DNA from: Brachynemurus nebulosus
Lineage: Eukaryota > Arthropoda > Insecta > Neuroptera > Myrmeleontidae
Assembly (NCBI GenBank): GCA_035578155.1
Contig: JAPWDM010000011.1
Coordinates: 19,148,185-19,212,184 of the forward strand
Direction: 5' to 3'
DNA: 64,000 nucleotides
This document shows positions 49,466 through 58,915 of this stretch, piece after piece; the first letter of the stretch is position 1; every line of letters starts with the position of its first letter. Under the pieces are notes generated by a model. It was not told where the DNA came from and ran no database searches. It was given only the letters and a program-made list of their open reading frames with translations. Both the position numbers and the translations under genes were made by a program.

Positions 49466-50202
49466 CGCGAATTGTAGAGGGTTGAAATGTAAAAGCCGCT
49501 CTGAAGGGTTGCAGACCACTTTAGTTTAGTTCTGTTTCTCTTGTGGGGTACTTTCAGTGTCTCTATCTTTCTTATACTAATCTATTTAATATATTCTCTA
49601 TCCTTTTTACATATACTAGTTTTAATAAGAAATTCGTCGCGTTATTAAATTTTTATAATTTCATTTTTTTCGTTCTAATTAACAAAAAATAATAACGGTT
49701 GGTTTTTCAAAAAAAAAAAAGTGCTAAGTGTTTTATTAATTTAGTGCAAGCAAATAACTCTGATTTGTACGAACTTTTGACACGGCATCAAAACGTTTTA
49801 GAACATAATGTTTAACTTAAAGTGAATCAAGGAAAACTTCAAACAATGTGCTTTAATTTAAATCTACTTAAGTCGCGTTAATTTTTCGTGGTTCGAAATA
49901 AAATAAACCCAAAACACTACCACCAAAAAAAAAATGACTCAATACTTAGTACGCGTACTGTGGGGATATTAAATTATCCCAAATTTATTCTCAACCCATA
50001 AAACCCACCAAACAAAATAAGTTCAACAAGCACATGTTTTTCCGGATGACGAAACGGAAAACATCATTTTCCGATACGCAACAGATTTGTTCGTCATCGC
50101 GGAAACTAAAACCGACCACACTAAGTCGAATAAAACGTCGAAGACGGCGACGAAGTCGAATTTGATATTTGAATATAATAATAATTGACGTTGAAGAGAA
50201 AA

Positions 50203-50437
50203 ATGCCAAGGTGTCTTATGGCAAAGAAATGGAAGGCGTATCCGTGGCCCGATCGTGCCGAGGATCCAACAATCGACGATGATGATGAAGAGATTGATGT
50301 GGTGGGTGATTCCCCGGCATTGGAGAAAACCACCTCTTCATGTTGGGGTCCCTCGAGTCCAACGGCTGGAGCCACCGCTCCAAGTCCACCGCCACATTCA
50401 CCAGAAGCTAGTCGAGGTGTTACCGTACTATACAATG
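50203..50437 (+). CDS. First coding exon of a putative SNAG-type transcription factor gene
   Basis: Codes 78 residues plus one base. The N-terminus MPRCLMAKKWKAYPWPDR resembles the SNAG repressor motif (MPRSFLVKK) at the extreme start of Snail/Scratch/Gfi-type C2H2 zinc-finger proteins: Met-Pro-Arg followed by hydrophobics and Lys-Lys. An acidic run (DDDDEEIDVV) and a Ser/Pro-rich stretch (SSPTAGATAPSPPPHSP) follow. The start was chosen because ATG at 50203 sits in a good context (AAAA before it) and places the motif at residue 1. The frame meets GTAAGT (50438-50443), a consensus splice donor, in phase 1. Composition is clearly GC-richer than the surroundings. No zinc fingers lie in this exon, and no downstream exon was found in the window, so gene identity stays open. 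Confidence 0.7.
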
Positions 50438-50443
50438 GTAAGT
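50438..50443 (+). promoter_or_regulatory. Splice donor GTAAGT
   Basis: Perfect donor consensus preceded by ATG (AATG|GTAAGT). It ends the SNAG-like exon in phase 1. The open frame continues about 80 bp past it as low-complexity Phe/Ile sequence, which supports an intron here. Confidence 0.75.
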
Positions 50444-52025
50444 GGCCAAAAAATTTCATTAAAACCATATTTCTACGTTATTTTTTGATATTTTATTTTA
50501 TAATAGCCAAACCTGTTTGAATAAAATTACAGTATTACATTTCCTGTAAATTATATTGTGGTGAATAAAAAAAAAAACGAATATAGAAGGAACACACAGA
50601 CTAAATTACTAGTGGATTAAATTTCATTACGTAGGTACATAGAACAGAGAGTATTCATTACCTCTGTTTTATTTTATAAAAATTTAAAGGAAACGATATG
50701 TCGGCTACAATATTTTAAATGTATAAACCGTATATATTTTACACCTCTGAAAACTTTTAATAAAATTTACCAAAAAAATATTTAATTAAAAACCATAATT
50801 AATTAATTTAATTTTCATAAAATTTTATTCAATTAAAGCTGACATTTTTAATACAAACGGAATTTTAAAAATTAAAAAGTGATATTTTTAGATTTTTTTG
50901 TTTCTAATAGTATTTATTTTTGTTTTGATAATAGCCAATTTCTGTACCAATTTTATACCAAACGGGAAAACCGAAAATATTATTTGTTATTGGTACTAAG
51001 TAGTATTGCTACTAGAAACCTAATCCTAGACCGCTTAAGTGGAGTATAAAGGATTTTATTCTAATTTATTTACTATTTTATTTGAATTACGATAAAAATA
51101 ATTGTGTAAGAAATAAAAAAATGAAAATGAATGAAATTCTTGCCAAATACTTATTATCTAGCGAACTCAACAGAGTCATTTCTATTAATTAAACCATTAG
51201 ATGTAACAGACTTTAGAAAAAAAATTATTTTATTTGGTTATTAGCATCTGTAAAAATTGAAACTTTAATTAATTAATTGGAATACCAAAAAAAAAGATGC
51301 AAATTTTGAATACATTTTGATACTTTTTATCTTAATCGGTTCCACTGCCTAAACTGTTGGCTTTCGTTTGTACAGATTATTTTGGTTGAATTAAAATTTC
51401 ATCATCTATCTGGCAGAATATATTAAATTTTATTCCAGTAGTGCATTGAAAACGGAAATAATTTTAGGTGTAGTATCATTAAAATATTTCGATTTCTAGA
51501 ACTGAAAATAATAAATAATCCCGAGAAGCTTAGATATTGTTTTATAAGAAATTAAGAAAAAGAAAGTATGGAAAATAAGTGTTTGAAAATTTTAAGCTGA
51601 TAAAAACAAGTAAAAATATTTAATATGATATTCTTTCACCTTCGATGGAGGCATTAGATAACGCTTTAAAAATAATTCAATTATACTAAATACAATTTGA
51701 AATCGAAACAAGCGATCTTATCAAAAGTAGTTGTATTTTGTAAATTTTGATATAGAAGAATTGTTTGTAACTTAATTAGATTAAAGCAATTTCTTCATAT
51801 AATAATAGATTTTATTGTAAGTTGACGCAAGTTGTTGCATTAAGCAGTCCGTCTATCTTTTATAAGTATAGGTATATGTTGTCAATATTGATATTATAAA
51901 GGAATTTCAACTTAATTAGATTATAGTTATTTCTCCATAATGAGGGATTTCATTGTAAGTTAACGCGAGTTGTTGCATTAAGCAGTCCGTCTTAAAAGTG
52001 GTTCTTGCTCATTGTAAATAGTAGC
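50444..52025. other. Probable intron DNA; includes a 140-bp-period duplication
   Basis: AT-rich. Two diverged copies of an ~85-bp block, beginning AACTTAATTAGATTA and ending GCATTAAGCAGTCCGTCT, lie at about 51769-51856 and 51909-51990. No exon was found. Confidence 0.45.
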
Positions 52026-52108
52026 AGATCAATAACAAAAATACGACAATAAACCCGCATAAACCCCCTTTTTTTGCGGGTTTATTGTCGTATTTTTGTT
52101 ATTGATCT
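52026..52108. repeat. Perfect 34-bp hairpin with 15-nt loop
   Basis: Positions 52026-52059 are the exact reverse complement of 52075-52108 (stem begins AGATCAATAACAAAAATACG and ends ACCCGCA). The loop, 52060-52074, is TAAACCCCC followed by six T. No mismatches were seen. Confidence 0.93.
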
Positions 52109-52579
52109 TATAATTTTTTCCCGCAGTTGGTTTGATTTGTTAAGTAAATAGTAGCTTTAAGAAATAATATATTTAAATTTTGGTTTAATTTTGGGCGTTT
52201 AATATCGGATGAAATTTGAAAATTTATGCGAGAAAAAGACCTGAGAACTGAGAAAATTTCTGATTACGTAATAATTTTTAAGTAAATTAATATATATTTA
52301 TTTTATCGACAACCCCGACGGGGAAATATGATGGATCAAAAATGCTGGGTTTTTTGGAAATTTTTCTTAATAACTATAAATTTAACCAAGTATATAGAAT
52401 ATATATTCTTGAGATAAGGACAAAACATTGGAAATCTAATGTTACACTTTTTCAAGCATTTTTCTTAATAATTGTAGATGGTAAAACGTTAGGAATTTGG
52501 GATAACGAAAACAGAACAGGGATTTTATAATACTTTGTATTTAGGAACAAGTGAGACCAAAATTTTTGTGAAAATAGTT
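52109..52579. other. Non-coding DNA
   Basis: A domain-free 62-codon frame lies at 52342-52530. Nothing else is supportable. Confidence 0.35.
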
Positions 52580-52583
52580 TTAA

Positions 52584-52825
52584 CCCTTTGCACTCGAACC
52601 ATTTTTTAGTATGGGTACTCAGCTACTCGACAGTAGTTTTAATAAAAAATTGTAATACATCAAAGATCAGTATTTTAAACAAAAGTAGTTTAGTTACATA
52701 TTTTATTTTTATTTGCATAGTACGAAACATTATATTTTAATATTAAATTTTATAATTTTCCTTAGTGTGATATTTGAAGTAAAGAATAGGATGGCGCCTG
52801 AGAGGCGCCTTTCGAGTGCAAAGGG
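52584..52825. mobile_element. TTAA-flanked piggyBac-type MITE, short copy
   Basis: Termini CCCTTTGCACTCGA and their exact inverse, flanked by TTAA (52580-52583, 52826-52829). Contains CAGCTACTCGACAGTAGTTTT and AGGCGCC as in 31183-31805, but in opposite orientation and with most of the middle missing. Confidence 0.88.
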
Positions 52826-52829
52826 TTAA

Positions 52830-54883
52830 ATAGAATAGATTATGTTATTTAAAATCCAAACTTATTTGTTGAAAATTTAAGCTTAATATTCAATAATAAA
52901 AAATGAGGTAATTCTATCATCAACGTGTTATTTTGACGGATAATGAAGCGTGTAATCGTTTGTAAAATAAAATATTTCAAAACGTCTTTTTAATAAAATA
53001 TTATAAAAGGTAAGATTAAAAATGTGACGAAACAAAATGATAAATGAAGGGAAAAGTAAAAGCAATGTGAATTCTTCGATTAATCTATCCTATTAATTTT
53101 ACACTTAAAATACAATATCACAAAAAATAATCATAATTATAAGAAAACTTTGTCTTAGAGACTGAAAAAAAAGACTATCGAAAAAGATGGTTACAAATAA
53201 AAGTACCTAATTCTGTTAACCTAGTTTAACATTATCCAAAATCATAATAATTTCAATTGACTTACTGCTCCATGTATATTTTCCAAATGGAAAGTAGCTG
53301 TAAATAACCATATATTGAAATCAAATAAACAATATTTATAGTATAAATAAACCCAAATGATTTTTTAAATTATTATATCAACAAAATTATTTTTTTTGTT
53401 TTTTTGTTAATCAATTAAAAATAACTATTTATAAACAATCAAATTCCAGTTGCATTAAACTACAAATATACATAATGCACATATTGGTTAATCTAAATTA
53501 CAATAAATACAAAAGTATAAAAGCATTTCAATGTATTTTTTAGATTTAATAATAGGTAATTTAAAATTTTCTATAAAAACAAAAAAAAAAATTATCTACA
53601 TTATAGCATTAAAGTGTTATTTAATATATTTTAATGGTTTATGTTTTTATTTTATTATTATTTTTTAAATCGTATAAATGAATTAATATTTTGAAGCGGA
53701 TTTAACGTTTTAAATATTAATGGAAAAAAAAGAATTACGAAAAAAAGTGAAACCATACAAAAAAGTAGCTTATTGATTATTGTTTTCAAGTGAGACAAAA
53801 AACAAATATAAACACTTTTATCATAAAAAAAAAATGATTCCGCTATTTAACGATTATTTTTGTTTCATAAAAAATAAAAATAATAAAGGTAGGCAAAAGG
53901 TTTTGTTTATAAAAATTAACTACGGTTTTCTTTTGTTTTATTTTTTTTGGGGTTTTGTTTTAATTTCCTTGTGTCCTTCGTTCAGTGACCTATAAAAATA
54001 GAAATTGTTACAAAAAAAAAATTTATTTCTTTGAATTTGACATGTAACGAGAATATTTTTGGAGTTGATAATATCGTGCTTTACTTTCTTTTTGTGGGGG
54101 TGTAGAAAGAAAATAGCCCGAAATGATTGTAACGACTTTATGAAAATTAAATTAGTTTAGCAAATAATATTTAGAAAAGAATGCTTTTTTTGTAGAAAAC
54201 TATTCTTGGAGATTTGAAGTTTTAGTTTTAAAATTGTCGTGCTGAAGGCATTAATAAGAAACGTATTTATCTGCAATCAACTAGTATTTTTAATCTGCAA
54301 TCAACTAGTATTTTTAATCTGCAAACGATTTTAATCTGCAATCAACTAGTATTTTTAACTGATTGAAAATGATTCCCCTGAAAGTCTACCCGCCCCCCTC
54401 CTGTTTTGATTTATTGTAAAACTATTCGTTCACTGCGCTCAGACCCTAATTATATTTTAAAGATTTAAGTTATTTGGTGCAGGTTTATAAGACATTCACT
54501 TACATATAGACCAATGATTCATTTCGAGAAACGTTCCGTCGCCCCTGTCTCAGCATCCTGCATAACATAGCGAATTTCCGTTTATAAAAATTAATTTCTC
54601 TCGGAAACTAGTTGACATAGAATAATAGTTTTAAGAATTTTTTTATGTAATTTTTTTTCCTATTTTAATTTCACAAAAATTTTTGAATAAGTGGAAATTT
54701 TGGCAAAAAGCTAATTTTTCGCAAGAACAAAAACCATGTTCCTGGCATCCGACGTGTCTGGCTGAAGAACTCATCCAAGGGTTTGGGATTTCCAATGTTT
54801 TCACCAAATTTCGTAACAATTGGATACTTCGTTCGAGAGTTATCGCGCGGACACATCCATACATATGTATACCTATAGATATA

Positions 54884-54887
<4 letters not shown>
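52830..54887. other. Very AT-rich non-coding DNA
   Basis: The phrase TCTGCAATCAACTAGTATTT is repeated three times at 54270-54358, with one shortened unit. No gene recognised. Confidence 0.4.

Positions 54888-54951
<64 letters not shown>
54888..54951. repeat. (TA)n microsatellite
   Basis: About 64 bp of TA repeat. It creates artefactual Tyr-Ile frames on both strands. Confidence 0.97.
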
Positions 54952-54954
<3 letters not shown>

Positions 54955-55260
54955 GAATGTTATGGATATCCGTAACCGTAACCGTAACCGAAACTACCGG
55001 ATATCCGAAATAATTACATATCCGAAACCGAAACCGTATCCGAAAATAAAAGTTTCGGATTTGTTTCGGATACCTAATAACAGGCAACTGCCGTTAGAAA
55101 AATGAGTTTAAATCTTAGCAAAATTTCCCTCTTTCTACCAAAAAAAATTTTTTATTAGAATCAGTTATCTGTAACCGTAACCCTATCCGAAACATTATCC
55201 GATATTATTACATATAAAAAAAATGTCTTAAATATCCGTATCCGTTGAATTCCATTCTGG
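54951..55260. repeat. TATCCG/CCGTAA motif array, probable hAT end
   Basis: Starts TTAGGAATGTTATGGATATC, like the TAGGGATG starts of the hAT elements at 6473 and 47732, followed by many ATATCCG, GTAACC and CCGAAAC units to about 55250. The right terminus and target duplication were not found, so it may be a truncated element. Confidence 0.55.
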
Positions 55261-55283
55261 AAATTCGCTAAAAGTATTTAGAA

Positions 55284-55938
55284 CAGTGGTTCTCAGCTTT
55301 GTTCTCTCTCACGTACCTCTTGAGTACGTTTTTTTATTTGTTACTACCCGTTTTCAAATTCTTGCTATCAGTACCCTTTTATTAAAAATTATTTCATAAT
55401 CTTTCATTCTTCTTATAGTAAGCGGTGGGAGCTTAAATAATTACTGCCAATTATTGCAAGTAAGTTGCAGATGTCCTAATAAAATAAATTAATTAAAGAA
55501 GTTTTTCTCTTGTTAGAAAAATGTCTGTATTTTGCTTCCTTGCATTCACAATTCTTTTATTTTTTATTTTTATTTATTTAATTTTTTTAAAAATATGTGT
55601 TTAATAAAGATATTGCAGTCCGCAAAGTGGTATTTAAATTTTCTCCTCCATTGCATTGATCAGTTTCAACATGGAACCCAATTCTTATACCTAGTCACGT
55701 GATGTCCAATTGAGCTCGAAAATTATGGTCTGCTTTCAATCGTGTTTTAAATAAAAAGGTCGGTGCTGAAGATTTTTAAAATTTGTAATTTGTTTTCTTT
55801 TTCTTTCATTTTTTTGTTGAAACCAAAATTATAATTTTTTGTGTTTTAACAGCTTATGGTTTTGGGTCATCCGTCATTGTCAATAACATTTTCACGTAAC
55901 CCCAGCTGGATACACATACAATAAGCTGACAACTGCTG
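55284..55938. mobile_element. Charlie-like hAT element, 655 bp
   Basis: Termini CAGTGGTTCTCAGCTTTG and CAGCAGTTGTCAGCTTAT (right, inverted), flanked by 8-mers ATTTAGAA (55276-55283) and ATTTAGAT (55939-55946), 7 of 8 matching. CACGTACC near the left is echoed by CACGTAACCCC near the right. No transposase recognised. Confidence 0.75.
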
Positions 55939-55946
55939 ATTTAGAT

Positions 55947-56778
55947 CAATTATTATCAAAGTGCCTATACTTAAGTATACTTTAATTTCTGTACAATGTC
56001 AGACTTCCTGTAATTTTGAATATTATTTATTACTATATCGAGAATGTACACACTCTGAACCAAAATATAGGTAGAGATACGGTCAAATCAATCGGAATTC
56101 AAAATATGAAAAATTATTAAAAAATCATGTCATTATATCAATTAATAATTTTCAATAATCAATTATTTATTTCCATTTTTATTTTTTGTTCTAGAAACGA
56201 TTAATCTTATTCAAGGTAAAGTGAAACAAAAAAGCCTTAGTAGATACGTCATTAGAAATATATAGAACAAAAATAAATAATTTTTCAAATTATTTCAAGA
56301 CAAATAAATTATTCAATCAATTTATTATAATTACAATATATTACGTTGGGCGAATCAGTCAGATTTTTCGACTATAATATGTGACAATTTAATATAACAA
56401 ATAAATAACGGTAACATCCATCAGTCAGACTAGAGGGTGACTGAGAGGGTATGCTTTCAGAAAACAAGAAAGAGACACTCAGTCAGTATGAAAATGAAAC
56501 AAACAAAATTATAATTAATCATTTTGTTTCAAGTTGAGTGTGTTATAACAGTAATTTCCATTTTTTTTTTTTTTTAAATTCATACATAACATTAGAAAAA
56601 GTCATTACATATGACTATGTGAAATTTGTATGAGCATGAGTAACTACACTACGGTTATTAAAATTTGGATTTACAACATAATATTTTGATATTTTAAACC
56701 TGATATCTGATAATGGGGTATTTGACAGTAGTTGAAAAAATATCTATTTTGATTTTTAAATAATTGGTCGAGTCATAA
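55947..56778. other. Non-coding DNA flanking the BEL element
   Basis: AT-rich; no exon recognised. The 4-6 bases before 56779 (TCATAA) are one side of the expected target duplication. The other side is beyond the window. Confidence 0.4.
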
Positions 56779-57499
56779 TGGTGGCGCGGATCTAAAATTT
56801 CGTCCAGGACGAAATCTTACTTCCGTCGGGGTGTGGCGTACTCGAAGGACCGTATCAAAAATATTATAAATATTATAAATATTTCCCCGATTAGATCAAT
56901 GCTGGTTCATGCGAAAATAATACTAACAGAAGCTTACCTTACTGTAGTAGTGGCCGCCTTTGCAGATCGAAAGAACGGGAAAATTAGGGAAATGGCGGTT
57001 GGATAAAAGGAAGAGAGTTTCCACTTATTGCACTATTACGAAAACCGATAATCAACTAACCGGTCGCGAAAATAACGAAGCAAAACTATTAGCGAATTAA
57101 TAATTAAAAGTAAAATAATGATGCGTTGTGTAATTCAAAAATTATGCGTTTACTCAAAACCAAAAATATTACACAAAACAAAATGCGTCACTTGTATATA
57201 GCGGTTAGAACAATACTCTGCGAAAGTCAAATCGGGACTATCTCTACTTTTTATCAAAAAAGCGTGTTTATTCTTTTATTTTTATCAAAACTATATTTCT
57301 AATGTTTCTAATGTAATACAAGTGAATTCACGCAAATCTTTCAGAACCAACTAATTAGTCGTGTGACATCTATTTGTATATTATAAATGTATCGACGTAA
57401 TGATTGATTATTTATCATTACGTACTCAAATTAGTGCGGATATACACCAATTATAAAAAATAAGTTAACGCCAATCTTTATGGCAAGATGGCGCAAACA
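56779..57499 (-). repeat. 3' LTR of the BEL/Pao element (721 bp)
   Basis: Read on the minus strand it begins TGTTTGCGCCATCTTGCC and ends CCGCGCCACCA, giving TG...CA ends and short imperfect terminal inversions (TGTTTGCGCC / TGGTGGCGCG). Positions 56779-57120 are identical to 63659-64000. It is bordered inside by a purine-rich tract on the coding strand. Confidence 0.93.
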
Positions 57500-57500
57500 T

Positions 57501-57512
57501 CCCCCCCGTCCC
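57501..57512 (-). other. Polypurine tract
   Basis: The coding strand reads GGGACGGGGGGG directly before the LTR (one A between). This is the expected primer site for plus-strand DNA synthesis. Confidence 0.8.
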
Positions 57513-57754
57513 GAAAGGATCTCACCTTTCGGAATTTGAGAAATATAAATGAACTAACAAATTCAAATTACAAGTAAATCAAAAGGTTACTCAAAATGCG
57601 TTTAACTCAAAATAGCGAATGTGTTTAAATGCGTTTTCCTAAATTAGCGACTTTTCAAAAGAATGCGGTTGAAACAAAATAGCGGATAATTCAAATGCGG
57701 TTTAAACAAAATTGCGGGTTATTCAAATTGCGTTTTTAAACAAAATACTAAATT

Positions 57755-58915
57755 TTATTGCGTAGGGAGTGGGCACAATTTAACCAGCGGGCGCACCAAA
57801 TGTCCATCCCTTGTTTTTATTTTAGCAATGCGGGCTATTCCATCTGGACCAACCAACAATTCTTCCACTACTGCGAGTGGCCAACGGAGCGGAGGAACAT
57901 TCTCCCTCATGAGAACCACAACGGTTCCCTTAGCGATTGGAACTGAGTCCTGAGTCCATTTGGAACGTTTTTGCAGCGTATATAAATATTCATTTTGCCA
58001 ACGCTTCCAAAATGTTTGTACTATCCAATTAATTTTTTGATAATGATCTAAGCGATTAGTTGCAACTGTCGATAAATCTTCACTGGGAAGATAATCGAGT
58101 GGCGATCCCAAAGTCAAAAAATGTGCGGGAGTAAGAGCGGTAGGTGCGTTAGGATCGTTACTAAGAACACTGAGCGGGCGACTATTTAAAAGAGCTTCGA
58201 TTTGAACGACTGCGGTATTCAGTTCTTCATATGTAAGAAGATGATTGCCTACAATTTTCTTTAAGTGCGTTTTTAAACATTTAACATTCGCCTCCCAAAT
58301 GCCACCAAAATGCGGAGAGGAGGGCGGATTGAGACGCCATTCAATTTTTCGATGCGACAATTCATTACTTATGGCGGTATTAAATTCCGACGATATTAAT
58401 AATTGGTACATGTCATCAAGAGCACGTTTAGCGCCCACCAGGTTAGTCCCCTGGTCAGTACATATGACGGAAGAAGGTCCGCGGCGTGATAAGAAGCGTC
58501 GAAAGGCAGCAAGGAAACATTCAGTACTCAAATTTGAGGCAACTTCAAAATGAACTGCCTTGGTCGAAAGACAAATGAACAAACAAACATATGCCTTTTG
58601 CGTTTTGACTCCACGATGTCGAGACCAGGTAATAGCGAATGGACCTAAATAGTCAATTCCACAAGTAGCGAAAGCTTTCAGTTGTTGAAATCGCACTGCG
58701 GGAAGTGGTGCCATTTTTGGCTCGATAGATTTCGGTTTGCACCTAAAACAAGTATTACAAAGATGCACACGTTTACGAACCACATCACGACCGGACACAA
58801 TCCAAAAGCGTAACTGTAACAACGAAAATAATAAATGCGGACCGGTGTGTAAGTTATCTTGGTGCCACTGATCTACCAATAATTCGACAAAGCGTTCCTT
58901 TTTTGGAAGTAATAT
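57755..58915 (-). pseudogene. BEL/Pao integrase, out of frame with the upstream polyprotein
   Basis: Encodes the integrase that inserts the reverse-transcribed copy. In the frame numbered from codon 58879: zinc-binding H6, H11, C41, C44; catalytic triad D76 (GIDYLGP), D142 (CTDQGTN) and E196 (GGIWEANVK); then the BEL C-terminal tail with PLRWPLAVVEEL and GHLVRPLVKLCPL before the stop at 57755. The homologous frame extends upstream to 58915 (ILLPKKERFVELL). There it is one base out of register with the Gag-Pol frame, whereas BEL elements normally have one continuous polyprotein. No ATG begins this frame near its start, so it is unlikely to be translated alone unless frameshifting occurs. The domain itself looks intact. 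Confidence 0.93.

Noticed and set aside
50121..50488. Other frames overlapping the SNAG exon, including a 115-codon minus-strand frame
   Set aside because: Shadows created by the GC-rich exon. Only the 50203 frame has an N-terminal motif, good start context and a matching splice donor.
54671..55105. Two ~140-codon frames on opposite strands
   Set aside because: They are held open by the TA microsatellite (Tyr-Ile runs) and the CCGTAA array.
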